DNA of 64,000 bases from assembly GCA_017446585.1 (NCBI GenBank), contig JAFSQL010000008.1:1-64000 (forward strand), in the 5' to 3' direction. The position numbers were made by a program, and so were the translations under genes. Shown piece by piece: positions 31,574-40,584 of the stretch. Within the stretch, counting starts at the first letter, position 1; the number at the start of each line of letters is the position of its first letter. The DNA is from Paludibacteraceae bacterium (lineage in GTDB: Bacteria; Bacteroidota; Bacteroidia; Bacteroidales; Paludibacteraceae). A model generated the notes under the pieces. That model did not search any database, had not been told where the DNA came from, and was given only the letters and a program-made list of their open reading frames with translations.

Positions 31574-32095
31574 ATGGAAGCAAACAATAAAGTAAGAACG
31601 ACCAACGACCTCGAACTCAACGAGCGTATGGTAGCCGTAAACCGCGTTACCAAGGTCACCAAGGGTGGTCGTACGTTTACCTTCAGTGCCATCGTCGTTG
31701 TAGGCAACGGCAACGGTGTTGTGGGTTGCGGTCTCGGCAAGGCTGGCGAAGTGCAAGCCGCTATCACCAAGGGTGCCGAAAACGCTAAGAAAAACCTCAT
31801 TCGCGTGCCTATCCTTCACGGCACGGTGCCTCACGAGCAAGAACTTCGTTACGCTGGCGCGCAAGTGTTTCTCAAGCCTGCTACCCCGGGTACCGGTGTC
31901 AAGGCGGGTGGTGCCATGCGTGCCGTCCTCGAGTCTGTCGGCATTACCGATGTCCTCGCTAAGTCCAAGGGTTCCAGCAACCCGCACAACTTGGTCAAGG
32001 CTACCATCGCCGCTCTCGGTGAGATGCGTGACGCTTATACCGTCGCTCAAAACCGTGGCATCAGCGTAGAGCAAGTGTTCAAGGGTAAGCAATAA
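31574..32095 (+). CDS. rpsE: Ribosomal protein S5 (uS5)
   Basis: 173 residues. [20 protein letters not shown], then [17 protein letters not shown], and the C-terminal [17 protein letters not shown] are typical. Confidence 0.97.
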   Translation: MEANNKVRTTNDLELNERMVAVNRVTKVTKGGRTFTFSAIVVVGNGNGVVGCGLGKAGEVQAAITKGAENAKKNLIRVPILHGTVPHEQELRYAGAQVFLKPATPGTGVKAGGAMRAVLESVGITDVLAKSKGSSNPHNLVKATIAALGEMRDAYTVAQNRGISVEQVFKGKQ

Positions 32096-32115
32096 TTTTT
32101 TAATGAATCATCATC

Positions 32116-32292
32116 ATGGCAAAAATTAAAATAAAACTCACCCGCTCTAAAATCAAAATCACCAAGAACCAACGACTCACGCTCGAAGCGCTTGGTCTCC
32201 ACAAAATCAACTCCGTTAGGGAACATGAAGACAATGCTTCTACCTGCGGCATGATCAAGGTCGTTAATCACATGGTCGAAGTGGTTGAGTAA
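32116..32292 (+). CDS. rpmD: Ribosomal protein L30 (uL30)
   Basis: 58 residues: [20 protein letters not shown] start, then [12 protein letters not shown] and ending VNHMVEVVE. Expected between rpsE and rplO; short but complete. Confidence 0.94.
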   Translation: MAKIKIKLTRSKIKITKNQRLTLEALGLHKINSVREHEDNASTCGMIKVVNHMVEVVE

Positions 32293-32333
32293 TCAACTTT
32301 ATTCTAACTCATTTCTTAAAAAGTCAATTTAAG

Positions 32334-32780
32334 ATGAATCTCAGCAATCTTAAACCCGCTAAGGGTTCTACTCATAGCCAACGTCGCATCGGTCGTGGTC
32401 CAGGTTCTGGACTCGGCGGCACCAGCACTCGTGGTGCTAAGGGTGCTAAGTCGCGTTCTGGTTATCACAAGAAGGCGGGCTTCGAGGGCGGTCAAATGCC
32501 GCTCCAACGTCGCGTGCCTAAATTCGGTTTCAAGAACATCAACCGAGTTGAATATAAAGCCATCAACCTTTCTACCATCCAATCGCTCGCTGACGCGAAG
32601 AAGTTGGACAAGGTGGGCATCGACGAATTGCGTACTGCTCGTCTCATCAGCAAGAAGGACCTCGTGAAGATTCTTGCCAATGGCGAAATCAAAAGCAAAC
32701 TCACCGTCGAGGCTAACGCATTCAGCAAGACGGCTGAAGAGGCTATCACCAAGGCTGGCGGTAGCGTAGTTAAACTCTAA
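32334..32780 (+). CDS. rplO: Ribosomal protein L15 (uL15)
   Basis: 148 residues: [20 protein letters not shown] start, [18 protein letters not shown], and [18 protein letters not shown] are diagnostic. Confidence 0.97.
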   Translation: MNLSNLKPAKGSTHSQRRIGRGPGSGLGGTSTRGAKGAKSRSGYHKKAGFEGGQMPLQRRVPKFGFKNINRVEYKAINLSTIQSLADAKKLDKVGIDELRTARLISKKDLVKILANGEIKSKLTVEANAFSKTAEEAITKAGGSVVKL

Positions 32781-32882
32781 TGGAAACTCACCAAGGGGCA
32801 TAGGTAACTTAGAATTACTCTAAGTTCCTATCCTCCCTTACCGAGACTTCGCCAAGCCGATTTCATTAAGCATTTTTTCGGA

Positions 32883-34226
32883 ATGAAAAAGTTTATCGAA
32901 ACCATAAAAAACATTTACCGCATCGAGGAGTTGCGCACGCGACTCATCACCACGTTCTTGTTCGTGCTGATTTATCGTTTCGGTAGTTTCATCGTGTTGC
33001 CGGGCATCGACCCACAGGCACTCACCCAACTCTCTGAGCAGACGTCCGGAGGTCTCATGGCTCTCTTGGATATGTTCTCAGGTGGTGCGTTCTCCAACGC
33101 TTCCATCTTCGCCTTGGGTATCATGCCTTACATCTCTGCCAGCATCGTAGTGCAACTGCTCTCGATAGCCGTGCCTTACTTCCAGAAGATGCAACGCGAG
33201 GGCGAAAGCGGTCGTCGCAAGATGAACCAAATCACGCGTTACCTCACCATCGGTATCTTGCTTTTGCAAGCGCCTTCTTACTTGGTGAACCTCTCCGTGC
33301 AAATGGGTTATGCGGGTGCTTCCCTCCCAGAGGGAGCGTGGTTCCGCATCTCCAGCACCTTGATTCTCACCGCAGGTTCCATGTTTGTCATGTGGCTCGG
33401 CGAGCGCATCACTGACAAGGGTGTGGGCAACGGTATCTCGTTCATCATTCTCATCGGTATCATCGCTCGTCTCCCTGAGGCGTTCATCCAAGAGTTCGCT
33501 TCCCGTATGGGTGAAGCCACTGGCGGTCTCATCATGTTCATTGCCGAAATCGTCATCCTCTTCGTTGTCGTTTCTGCCTGCATCCTGCTCGTTCAAGGAA
33601 CACGCAAGGTGCCTGTTCAATACGCTAAGCGTGTTGTCGGCAACCGTCAATACGGTGGCGTTCGTCAATACATTCCGCTTAAGGTCAATGCGGCTGGTGT
33701 GATGCCTATCATTTTCGCGCAAGCCATCATGTTCATCCCTATTTCTATCGTAGGTTTCTCTTCTGATGGTGAGGTAGGTCCTGTCATGCAGGCTTTCATG
33801 GACAACACCGGTTTCTGGTATAACTTCGTGTTTGCCCTCTTGGTTGTGGCGTTCACCTACTTCTATACCGCCATCACCATCAACCCTACGCAAATGAGTG
33901 AGGACATGAAGCGCAACAACGGCTTCATTCCGGGCGTTAAGCCAGGCAAGCGTACGGCTGAATATATTGACACCATCATGTCGCGCATCACGTTGCCTGG
34001 TTCTATCTTCTTGGCTATCGTGGCTATTCTGCCTGCTTTTGCACAGATTCTCAGTGTGAGCCGCGGTTTTGCGCAATTCTTCGGTGGTACTTCGTTGCTC
34101 ATCTTGGTGGGCGTGGTGCTTGACACGTTGTCGCAAATCGAGTCTTACCTCTTGATGCGTCACTACGATGGTTTGCTCAAGTCCGGTCACATCAAGGGTC
34201 GCACGGGTCAGATAGCAGCCTACTAA
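32883..34226 (+). CDS. secY: Protein translocase subunit SecY
   Basis: 447 residues, ten predicted membrane helices. Central channel of the Sec translocase. Motifs: YRFGSFIVLPGIDP, FALGIMPYISASIVVQLL, PVQYAKRVVG (cytosolic loop) and KRTAEYIDTIMSRITLPGS. 102 bp after rplO. A strong terminator follows, so secY ends the transcript. Confidence 0.97.
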   Translation: MKKFIETIKNIYRIEELRTRLITTFLFVLIYRFGSFIVLPGIDPQALTQLSEQTSGGLMALLDMFSGGAFSNASIFALGIMPYISASIVVQLLSIAVPYFQKMQREGESGRRKMNQITRYLTIGILLLQAPSYLVNLSVQMGYAGASLPEGAWFRISSTLILTAGSMFVMWLGERITDKGVGNGISFIILIGIIARLPEAFIQEFASRMGEATGGLIMFIAEIVILFVVVSACILLVQGTRKVPVQYAKRVVGNRQYGGVRQYIPLKVNAAGVMPIIFAQAIMFIPISIVGFSSDGEVGPVMQAFMDNTGFWYNFVFALLVVAFTYFYTAITINPTQMSEDMKRNNGFIPGVKPGKRTAEYIDTIMSRITLPGSIFLAIVAILPAFAQILSVSRGFAQFFGGTSLLILVGVVLDTLSQIESYLLMRHYDGLLKSGHIKGRTGQIAAY

Positions 34227-34252
34227 TCATCCTTTGCGAGTATAAAACCATT

Positions 34253-34289
34253 AAAAAAGAGACGTTGCGACTCGCCGCGTCTCTTTTTC
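34253..34289 (+). terminator. Terminator between secY and map
   Basis: Stem AAAAAGAGACG / CGTCTCTTTTT with a T run. Unusual, because secY and map are normally in one transcript; it may act as an attenuator or a full stop. Confidence 0.8.
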
Positions 34290-34321
34290 TCTTTTCCATT
34301 CGGACATAAAACAACTGAAAT

Positions 34322-35107
34322 ATGATTTTCTTAAAAACAGACGAAGAAATTGAGTTGATGCGCATCGCTGACACCATCACCGCCAAGGCTCTTGCTGAAG
34401 TTGCCAAGTTGGTCGCTCCTGGTGTTTCAACCTATGAACTGGACAAGCGAGCCGAGGAGTTCATCCGTGACAACGGGGCTGAACCCAATTTCTTGAACTA
34501 TGCGGGCTATCCTGCTTCCATTTGCGCTTCGGTCAACGACGTGGTGGTGCATGGCATCCCTTCCAAGGACATCATCCTCAAGGAGGGTGACATCATCTCG
34601 GTCGATTGCGGTGCCGTCAAGGACGGTTTCCACGGCGACTCGTGCTACACGTTCCCCGTGGGTGACATCTCGCCTGAGGTCATGCGTCTCTGCAAGACGA
34701 CCAAGGAGGCTCTCTATAAGGGCATTGAGATGGCTATTCCTGGCAACCGACTCGGTGACATCGGTGCTACCATCCAACAACACTGCGAAGCGCAAGGTTA
34801 TGGCGTGGTACGTGAAATGACAGGCCACGGCATCGGTCGCGCCATGCACGAAGACCCCGAAGTGCTCAACTACGGCAAGCGTGGCAACGGCACGAAACTC
34901 AAAAACGGCATGTGCATCGCCATCGAACCGATGATTACCATGGGCGACCGCAACATCTATTTTGAAAATGACGGTTGGACGACACGCACCGTTGACCACA
35001 AGCCAGCGGCCCACTATGAACATTCTGTCGCCATCCACCACGGCAAGGTGGACATCCTCTCCTCATTCGAATACATCAAGGAGGTGCTCGGCGACCGTTT
35101 TATCTAA
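34322..35107 (+). CDS. map: Methionine aminopeptidase, type I
   Basis: 261 residues. Removes N-terminal Met from new proteins. Metal and catalytic residues: VSVDCGAVKDGFHGDSCYTF (Asp pair), GHGIGRAMHEDPEV (His), IAIEPMITMG (Glu). The C-terminus ends naturally with EVLGDRFI. infA and rpmJ, usually next, are absent. Its last 45 bp overlap the 3' end of the convergent glycosyltransferase gene. Confidence 0.95.
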   Translation: MIFLKTDEEIELMRIADTITAKALAEVAKLVAPGVSTYELDKRAEEFIRDNGAEPNFLNYAGYPASICASVNDVVVHGIPSKDIILKEGDIISVDCGAVKDGFHGDSCYTFPVGDISPEVMRLCKTTKEALYKGIEMAIPGNRLGDIGATIQQHCEAQGYGVVREMTGHGIGRAMHEDPEVLNYGKRGNGTKLKNGMCIAIEPMITMGDRNIYFENDGWTTRTVDHKPAAHYEHSVAIHHGKVDILSSFEYIKEVLGDRFI

Positions 35108-36121
35108 CAGATACTCTTGCTCTGTCTGACCGGGCGTGGCACTCAGTTCCGCCTTATTCAGGCAACCCAAGGCGGCAAGGTCCATCAGTGACGTGTAGCC
35201 GCTACGACAAATGATGCGTTTGGCGTTCTTCAACGCCAAGCGCATTTGCTTTGTTGGCATCGTTGGCACCACGGTCAAGTTGCCTTCTCGCTCCGTCCCC
35301 TTCTCCATAGGTCTCCCGCAAATGAGCAGGGCGGGGGAGTCCGTCTTCAAGAGTCTTTCTCTCAACTTTTTTTCAAAGAGGCTTCTGTGCGGTTCCGGAC
35401 CTGAAACGATGGCTACCGTTTCGTATGTCCCCATCTCTGTTTCTACCTCCGTTTCCTCGTGTTCCTCCGTGTCAGCGAATCGTGACAACGGACCTACGAA
35501 CCGTGCGTTCTTGGGCATGGAATGTCCGTGTGACAAGTCTCCGCTCAAGTTGTGCTTAGGGTCTCCGTAGTCGGGAATCCAACATTGGTCATAATGTCCT
35601 ATCACCCATCGATGCAATGCCCTCAACAGTGGTTTTGCCCACGCGTGCCCTCTGGGTGTCATGATGTTGAGTTGGTGGGTCATATAGACGCAATGCGTTT
35701 TTCTTGACCACAACCCGAACCTGTTGTCCGAAATGACCAAACTGAGGTGATATTTTTTTATCAACCCCTTCAACGCCCTGTGTTCTCTAATGGCATTGGC
35801 AATGATACCGGGCAGTTGCCGCACCATGGCGAGTGTTTGCGAGTTGCCTTCCGAGTAGCGAATGTTCACGTCGCGCAGTCGTGTCAATTGCAATCTCCTT
35901 CTGTCCTTCAGCGTTTGGAGTTCTTCTTCTATCCACTCGTAGGCATTGCCGTCCGCTGCCACGACAACGCGATGTCCTTGACGCAGCAACTCTCGAATCA
36001 GCGGAATGCAGCGGCTGGCATGTCCCAAACCCCAGTTCAGAGGGGCGACCAACACGTTTTGACGACCGCTCATGCGCGGAATATGCGGTTTTTCGACAAT
36101 ATTAGCGACGTTTTTATTCAT
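35063..36121 (-). CDS. MurG-like glycosyltransferase (GT-B fold)
   Basis: 352 residues (MNKN start; an adjacent ATG lies one codon upstream). N-terminal VLVAPLNWGLGHASRCIPLI is the glycine-rich motif of GT28/MurG-type and lipopolysaccharide-type transferases. The C-terminal donor-site region includes IICRSGYTSLMDLAALGC and LSATPGQTEQEYLL, the nucleotide-sugar binding pattern. Acceptor unknown. The 3' end overlaps map by 45 bp on opposite strands. Confidence 0.85.
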   Translation of the reverse strand: MNKNVANIVEKPHIPRMSGRQNVLVAPLNWGLGHASRCIPLIRELLRQGHRVVVAADGNAYEWIEEELQTLKDRRRLQLTRLRDVNIRYSEGNSQTLAMVRQLPGIIANAIREHRALKGLIKKYHLSLVISDNRFGLWSRKTHCVYMTHQLNIMTPRGHAWAKPLLRALHRWVIGHYDQCWIPDYGDPKHNLSGDLSHGHSMPKNARFVGPLSRFADTEEHEETEVETEMGTYETVAIVSGPEPHRSLFEKKLRERLLKTDSPALLICGRPMEKGTEREGNLTVVPTMPTKQMRLALKNAKRIICRSGYTSLMDLAALGCLNKAELSATPGQTEQEYLLDKTVAEHLLDVFE

Positions 36122-36139
36122 CAAAAACGGAGGATTTCA

Positions 36140-36157
36140 TAACTTTGCGCAAAGTTA
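36140..36157. promoter_or_regulatory. Perfect 18-bp palindrome formed by two facing -7 boxes
   Basis: TAACTTTGCGCAAAGTTA. Read on + it is the -7 box (36140-36147) for asd; read on - it is the -7 box (36150-36157) for the glycosyltransferase gene. Each transcript would start inside or next to the other's box. Confidence 0.6.
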
Positions 36158-36185
36158 CTTATAATTACTATTACGCATAAAAAAG

Positions 36186-37199
36186 ATGAATGTAGCCATT
36201 GTAGGCGCAAGTGGCGCGGTCGGACAAGAGTTGCTCCGCGTGTTGTCGCAAAGGAATTTCCCCGTTGACAATCTCTTCTTGTTTGGTAGCAAGCGTAGTG
36301 CTGGCACCGAATATGAGTTCAAAGGAAAAAAATATAAGGTTGCGGAACTCGTCCATGGGGACCAGTTCAAGGACATTGACGTGGTGTTCGCTTCCGCAGG
36401 TGCGGGGACTTCAAAGGAGTTTGAGAAGGATATCACGAAATATGGTGCTGTCATGATCGACAACTCGTCGGCGTTTCGCATGGATGACGATGTGCCTCTC
36501 GTGGTGCCAGAGGTCAATGCGGAAGATGCCTTGAATCGCCCGCGCGGCGTCATTGCCAACCCTAACTGTACCACCATCATGATGGTCGTGGTGTTGAAGC
36601 CTATCGAGGAATTGAGCCATATCAAGCGTGTGCGCGTGTCTTCTTACCAGAGTGCCAGCGGTGCCGGCGCGGTGGCAATGGCGGAGTTGCAACAGCAGTA
36701 TAAGGAGATGGTCGAAGAGGGCGAGGTACGCACCATCAAGAAGTTCCCTCACCAATTGGCTTACAACGTCATTCCGCAAATCGACGTGTTTCAGCCTAAC
36801 CTCTACACCAAGGAGGAGATGAAGATGTTCAACGAGACGCGCAAAATCATGCACAGCGACATCAAGGTGTCGGCTACGTGCGTACGTGTGTCGTCGTTGC
36901 GTGCGCACAGCGAGAGCGTGTGGATTGAGACCGAACAACCGCTTGACCTTGAGTCCGTGCGTGTCGCCATCGCCAATGCCGAGGGCGTGACGCTCAAGGA
37001 CGACCCTGCCAACCTTGTTTATCCAATGCCGTTGGAGACGGGTGGTCTGGACGATGTCTATGTAGGTCGCGTGCGTAAGGATCTTGCCGAGGACAATGGC
37101 ATCACCCTGTGGCTCTCTGGCGACCAGATTCGCAAGGGTGCCGCCCTCAATGCCGTACAAATCGCTGAGTACCTCATCAAGGTTGGCAACATCAAGTAA
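36186..37199 (+). CDS. asd: Aspartate-semialdehyde dehydrogenase
   Basis: 337 residues. Reduces aspartyl phosphate to the semialdehyde for Lys/diaminopimelate, Thr and Met. NADP site [18 protein letters not shown]; catalytic Cys in [22 protein letters not shown]. Ends with [13 protein letters not shown]. Monocistronic, with a strong bidirectional terminator after it. Confidence 0.96.
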   Translation: MNVAIVGASGAVGQELLRVLSQRNFPVDNLFLFGSKRSAGTEYEFKGKKYKVAELVHGDQFKDIDVVFASAGAGTSKEFEKDITKYGAVMIDNSSAFRMDDDVPLVVPEVNAEDALNRPRGVIANPNCTTIMMVVVLKPIEELSHIKRVRVSSYQSASGAGAVAMAELQQQYKEMVEEGEVRTIKKFPHQLAYNVIPQIDVFQPNLYTKEEMKMFNETRKIMHSDIKVSATCVRVSSLRAHSESVWIETEQPLDLESVRVAIANAEGVTLKDDPANLVYPMPLETGGLDDVYVGRVRKDLAEDNGITLWLSGDQIRKGAALNAVQIAEYLIKVGNIK

Positions 37200-37224
37200 G
37201 AGTAAAACTCAATCATAAAACGAC

Positions 37225-37265
37225 AAAAAGAAACGCAATCGTCAGTAGCGATTGCGTTTCTTTTT
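37225..37265. terminator. Bidirectional terminator between asd and ssrA
   Basis: Perfect 17-bp stem AAAAAGAAACGCAATCG / CGATTGCGTTTCTTTTT with a 7-nt loop. Confidence 0.9.
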
Positions 37266-37273
37266 GCTTTCCG

Positions 37274-37669
37274 TGGAGCTGACGGGAGTCGAACCCGTGT
37301 CCAAACGAGGAACTAACCTGCTTTCTACATGCTTATCTTGGACTTGATTGTCGGGAACGAGGCAAGACCCAAGCCACCAACCACATTCCTTAGTCTCTCA
37401 ATTTCGCCGGATGTCGAGACGTCTCTCCGACTATCCCCGATTTTCAGCACCGCTTGATCAAAAGCCTCGTGGATAGGGCTCTTGAGCGATGTCTCGTCCC
37501 GACACCTCGTGTCAGGATTAAGCCAACCTACTATACTTCAGTTTAGGCAGCGAGAGCGTAGTTGTTTTCGCCAGTTAAATATGTTACCCGATAAGATTAT
37601 GGAGCGTATCAGACAATGCTCCGCATGCTTACATGCCACTTCTACCCGCTGTCAAAACCAAACAGCCCC
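37274..37669 (-). ncRNA. ssrA: tmRNA
   Basis: 396 nt. The 5' GGGGCTG pairs with 3' CAGCTCC (one G-U) to form the tRNA-like acceptor, with a GGTTCGACTCCC T-arm at the 3' end and a discriminator A; CCA is not encoded. The tag frame reads ...GENNYALAA followed by TAA at 37545-37570, matching the Bacteroidales tag. Releases stalled ribosomes together with SmpB. Confidence 0.95.
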
Positions 37670-37682
37670 AAGTGTCAGTGCG

Positions 37683-37690
37683 CAAAGATA
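37683..37690 (-). promoter_or_regulatory. Predicted -7 box of ssrA
   Basis: TATCTTTG on the - strand, 14 bp before the mature 5' end and only 10 bp past the typA stop codon. Confidence 0.5.
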
Positions 37691-37700
37691 AGTCTTTTTT

Positions 37701-39512
37701 TTATTCTTCCGCTGCGTTTTGGCGTTGGCGTTTACGCTCCAACTCGTCAAGGATAATCTTGCGCAAGCGAATGTTTTGTGGGGTCACCTCAACATATTCG
37801 TCCGCTTTGATATACTCCAACGCTTCTTCAAGCGAGAACTTGATAGGAGGTGCCAATGCCACTTTGTCGTCGCTTCCGCTGGCGCGCATGTTCGTCAGTT
37901 TCTTGCTCTTGGTGACGTTGATGACAAGGTCGCCTTCCTTGGTATGCTCACCGACCACCTCGCCAGCATAGACCTCGTCTTGCGGGTCGATGAAGAAGCG
38001 TCCGCGGTCTTGCAACTTGTTGAGTGCGTAGGCGTAGGCGGTGCCGGTCTCCATGGCTATGAGGCTGCCGTTGTTGCGACGGGTCAACTCACCCTTGTAT
38101 GGTTCGTAGTCAAGGAATCGGTGGCTGATGACCGCTTCGCCCGCTGTCGCCGTGAGCATGTTGGTTCGCAAACCGATAAGTCCGCGTGACGGTATGTTGA
38201 ACTCGAGGAAGGTGCGGTCGTTCTTGCTCTGCATGGACAGCAACTCACCCTTGCGGGTAGATACCATCTCTATCACCTTGCCTGACATCTCGTCTGGCAC
38301 GGAAACGCTGAGTTGCTCCACGGGTTCGCACTTCACGCCGTCAATCTCCTTGATGATGACTTTAGGTTGTCCCACTTGCAATTCATAGCCTTCGCGACGC
38401 ATGGTCTCGATAAGCACCGACAAGTGCAACACGCCACGTCCATAAACGTTCCAGTGTCCGTCTTCGTTCGTCTTCTCCACGCGCAGGGCGAGGTTCTTCT
38501 CCAACTCCTTGTCCAAACGCTCTTGGATGTGACGTGAGGTGACGAATTTGCCTTCCTTGCCGAAGAACGGTGAATCGTTGATGGCAAAGGTCATGGACAT
38601 CGTCGGCTCATCGACCGCGATTGGGGTCAATGCCTCCGGATTCTCGAAGTCGGCAATGGTGTCGCCTATCTCGAAGTCGTCTAATCCTATGATGGCGCAG
38701 ATGTCGCCTGATGTGACGCTCTCCGCCGCCTTGCGACCCAAGCCCTCGAAGGTGTGCAACTCCTTGATGGTTTGCTTCACTGCCGTGCCGTCACGTTTCA
38801 TGAGGGTAATCTTCTGTCCGCTCTTCAGCGTGCCGCGATGCACCTTGCCCACGGCTATTCGACCTACGTAGCTTGAGTAGTCTAACGTCGTGATGAGCAT
38901 TTGAGGCGTTCCCTCCAATACCTTCGGTGCCGGTATGTATTTGATGATGCAGTCAAGCAGGTAATTGATGTTGTCGGTAGGTGTTTTCCAATCGGGACCC
39001 ATCCAGTTGTTCTTGGCGGAACCATAGACGGTTTGGAAGTCGAGTTGCTCTTCCGTCGCGTCAAGGTTGCACATCAGGTCAAACACTGCCTCTTGCGCTC
39101 CCTCAGGGTTGCAGTTCGGCTTGTCAACCTTGTTCACCACTACGATAGGTTTCAAACCAATCTCCAACGCCTTCTGAAGCACGAAGCGCGTCTGTGGCAT
39201 CGGACCCTCGAAGGCGTCAACCAGCAGCAACACGCCGTCCGCCATGTTCAACACACGCTCCACTTCGCCACCGAAGTCGGCGTGCCCCGGGGTGTCAATG
39301 ATATTGATTTTCGTGTCCTTATAGGTGATGGACACGTTCTTGGACAGGATGGTGATGCCTCGTTCGCGTTCGAGGTCATTGTTGTCCATATACAGGTCGT
39401 CGTGCTTCTCGTTGTCGCGGAAGAGTTTGCCCGCCAACAACATCTTATCGACGAGTGTCGTCTTGCCGTGGTCAACGTGGGCGATGATGGCAATGTTGCG
39501 TATGTCGCGCAT
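37701..39512 (-). CDS. typA: Translational GTPase TypA/BipA
   Basis: 603 residues from [19 protein letters not shown]; an upstream in-frame ATG at 39572 is beyond the predicted promoter. G1 [11 protein letters not shown]2 ERERGITI, G3 [12 protein letters not shown]4 NKVDKPN. C-terminal EF-G domain V and BipA-specific domain ([16 protein letters not shown]). Ribosome-associated GTPase for subunit assembly and stress. ssrA follows 31 bp downstream. Confidence 0.96.
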   Translation of the reverse strand: MRDIRNIAIIAHVDHGKTTLVDKMLLAGKLFRDNEKHDDLYMDNNDLERERGITILSKNVSITYKDTKINIIDTPGHADFGGEVERVLNMADGVLLLVDAFEGPMPQTRFVLQKALEIGLKPIVVVNKVDKPNCNPEGAQEAVFDLMCNLDATEEQLDFQTVYGSAKNNWMGPDWKTPTDNINYLLDCIIKYIPAPKVLEGTPQMLITTLDYSSYVGRIAVGKVHRGTLKSGQKITLMKRDGTAVKQTIKELHTFEGLGRKAAESVTSGDICAIIGLDDFEIGDTIADFENPEALTPIAVDEPTMSMTFAINDSPFFGKEGKFVTSRHIQERLDKELEKNLALRVEKTNEDGHWNVYGRGVLHLSVLIETMRREGYELQVGQPKVIIKEIDGVKCEPVEQLSVSVPDEMSGKVIEMVSTRKGELLSMQSKNDRTFLEFNIPSRGLIGLRTNMLTATAGEAVISHRFLDYEPYKGELTRRNNGSLIAMETGTAYAYALNKLQDRGRFFIDPQDEVYAGEVVGEHTKEGDLVINVTKSKKLTNMRASGSDDKVALAPPIKFSLEEALEYIKADEYVEVTPQNIRLRKIILDELERKRQRQNAAEE

Positions 39513-39537
39513 ATTTTTCTTTTTATAAAAATTTGCG

Positions 39538-39545
39538 CGAAGGTA
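39538..39545 (-). promoter_or_regulatory. Predicted -7 box of typA
   Basis: TACCTTCG on the - strand (one mismatch), 26 bp before the start. Confidence 0.4.
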
Positions 39546-39570
39546 CAAAAAATAATGCTTCCTTGACGAC

Positions 39571-39605
39571 AAAAGCGAGAGAGCATTTGCTCTCTCGCTT
39601 TTTTA
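39571..39605 (-). terminator. Terminator of the flavodoxin-like gene
   Basis: Stem AAAGCGAGAGAGCA / TGCTCTCTCGCTTT (3-nt loop) followed by T run. Confidence 0.8.
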
Positions 39606-39641
39606 TTGAAATGAATTTTGTGTCTCCCGTTTTCGCACGGA

Positions 39642-40157
39642 CTAAAGGTTCTGAACGAGGGCTTCAATCTTCTGCTTCGTCTCCTCCGTTTTCTGCTCGT
39701 CTATCTTGGCGGTTACGATGCCCGTGTCCGTCGCTCCCCAGTATCGGCAGATGTCGTGATATTCCGTCGTGGCACCGTCATACACGCCCGGTGAATAAGA
39801 CGAGAGCAGCATCGCCATCTTCTTCACCTTGGCTGGGGCGTTGACGCAATACATGCGTTGTATGGGAGCTTGCATCTGGGCGCAGAGCGTGAAGTAGTAG
39901 ATAGGGGCGGCAAGCACCAACGCTTCGGCTTCCGCCATGAGAGGGTAGAGGTCTTGCATGTCGTCTTTCTGTACGCACGCTCCGTTGCCCTTGCCGTGGC
40001 AATACTCGCAAGCCAAGCAACCCGCAATCTTCTTGTGCGACACGTCAAACAGGGTCACTTGGTGACCTGCCGCCTCTGCCGCTTTCTTATACTCTTCCGC
40101 CATCCATGCAGTGTTGCCCTTGCCTCGTGGCGATGCCTGTAAAATCAGAATATTCAT
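39642..40157 (-). CDS. NADPH-dependent FMN reductase / iron-sulfur flavoprotein-like
   Basis: 171 residues. Flavodoxin-like fold: MNILILQASPRGKGNTAWMA phosphate-binding start, then the Cys cluster CLACEYCHGKGNGAC that characterises iron-sulfur flavoproteins, and VLAAPIYYFTLCAQMQ (flavin site). Probable role: redox carrier or quinone/xenobiotic reductase. Monocistronic. Confidence 0.85.
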   Translation of the reverse strand: MNILILQASPRGKGNTAWMAEEYKKAAEAAGHQVTLFDVSHKKIAGCLACEYCHGKGNGACVQKDDMQDLYPLMAEAEALVLAAPIYYFTLCAQMQAPIQRMYCVNAPAKVKKMAMLLSSYSPGVYDGATTEYHDICRYWGATDTGIVTAKIDEQKTEETKQKIEALVQNL

Positions 40158-40179
40158 ACTGTTTTTTTGATTGATTGGG

Positions 40180-40221
40180 TTATTTCAGAAAATCCGTATT
40201 AGTGCCATGGTAGAGAATCAT
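40180..40221 (-). pseudogene. DUF3990 stump (13 codons)
   Basis: Encodes MILYHGTNTDFLK then TAA. (M)xLYHGs/tN is the conserved N-terminus of DUF3990 proteins, ADP-ribosyltransferase-like partners of DUF3791; the rest of the ~150-residue protein is missing. Its ATG overlaps the DUF3791 stop (ATGA), as in an intact pair. Confidence 0.6.
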
Positions 40222-40436
40222 GCGAGTGTCCCTCCATTTCTTTTGCAATATGCAATAAGGTCATCCACTGTGTCATCGATGGATTGCAAGTGCAGTGTCG
40301 TGTAATGGTCAATCAGGAAACTGATGCCGTGATATGCGTCAAGATATTGGAATGCGAGAGGCACTGCCATCTTGCTTCTTTTAGCAAATGCTCGGATACA
40401 AGAATTGATGAATGGTATTTCAAATTTCTCTGGCAT
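40218..40436 (-). CDS. DUF3791 protein (orphan partner of DUF3990)
   Basis: 72 residues. Helical small protein with the DUF3791 pattern (INSCIRAFAKRSKMAVPLAF..YLDAYHGISFLIDHYTTLHL..VDDLIAYC). DUF3791 and DUF3990 are normally a two-gene operon and are regarded as a toxin-antitoxin-like pair, with DUF3990 as the enzymatic partner. Here only the DUF3791 gene is complete. No other gene in the operon. Confidence 0.7.
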   Translation of the reverse strand: MPEKFEIPFINSCIRAFAKRSKMAVPLAFQYLDAYHGISFLIDHYTTLHLQSIDDTVDDLIAYCKRNGGTLA

Positions 40437-40514
40437 GTTACTTCCACGTTGGTGTCCGATACAAAACTACGGATATTTTTCTGTTTTTGTTACCTTACCT
40501 TCTAAAAACATCAC

Positions 40515-40550
40515 CCGCCGTAAGCACGCAAAGGCTTACGGCGGATGACC
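40515..40550 (-). terminator. Terminator of the PD-(D/E)XK gene
   Basis: Perfect 11-bp stem CCGCCGTAAGC / GCTTACGGCGG; on the - strand it is followed by a T-rich run. Confidence 0.7.
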
Positions 40551-40584
40551 TATTATTAGGAGAAAATATAATTAGATTGTAGTT

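Noticed and set aside
37545..37570. Small ORF coding the peptide ending GENNYALAA
   Set aside because: It is the tag frame inside tmRNA, not an independent gene.
37701..39512. EF-G or LepA instead of TypA
   Set aside because: The length and C-terminal arrangement ([15 protein letters not shown]) fit TypA/BipA.
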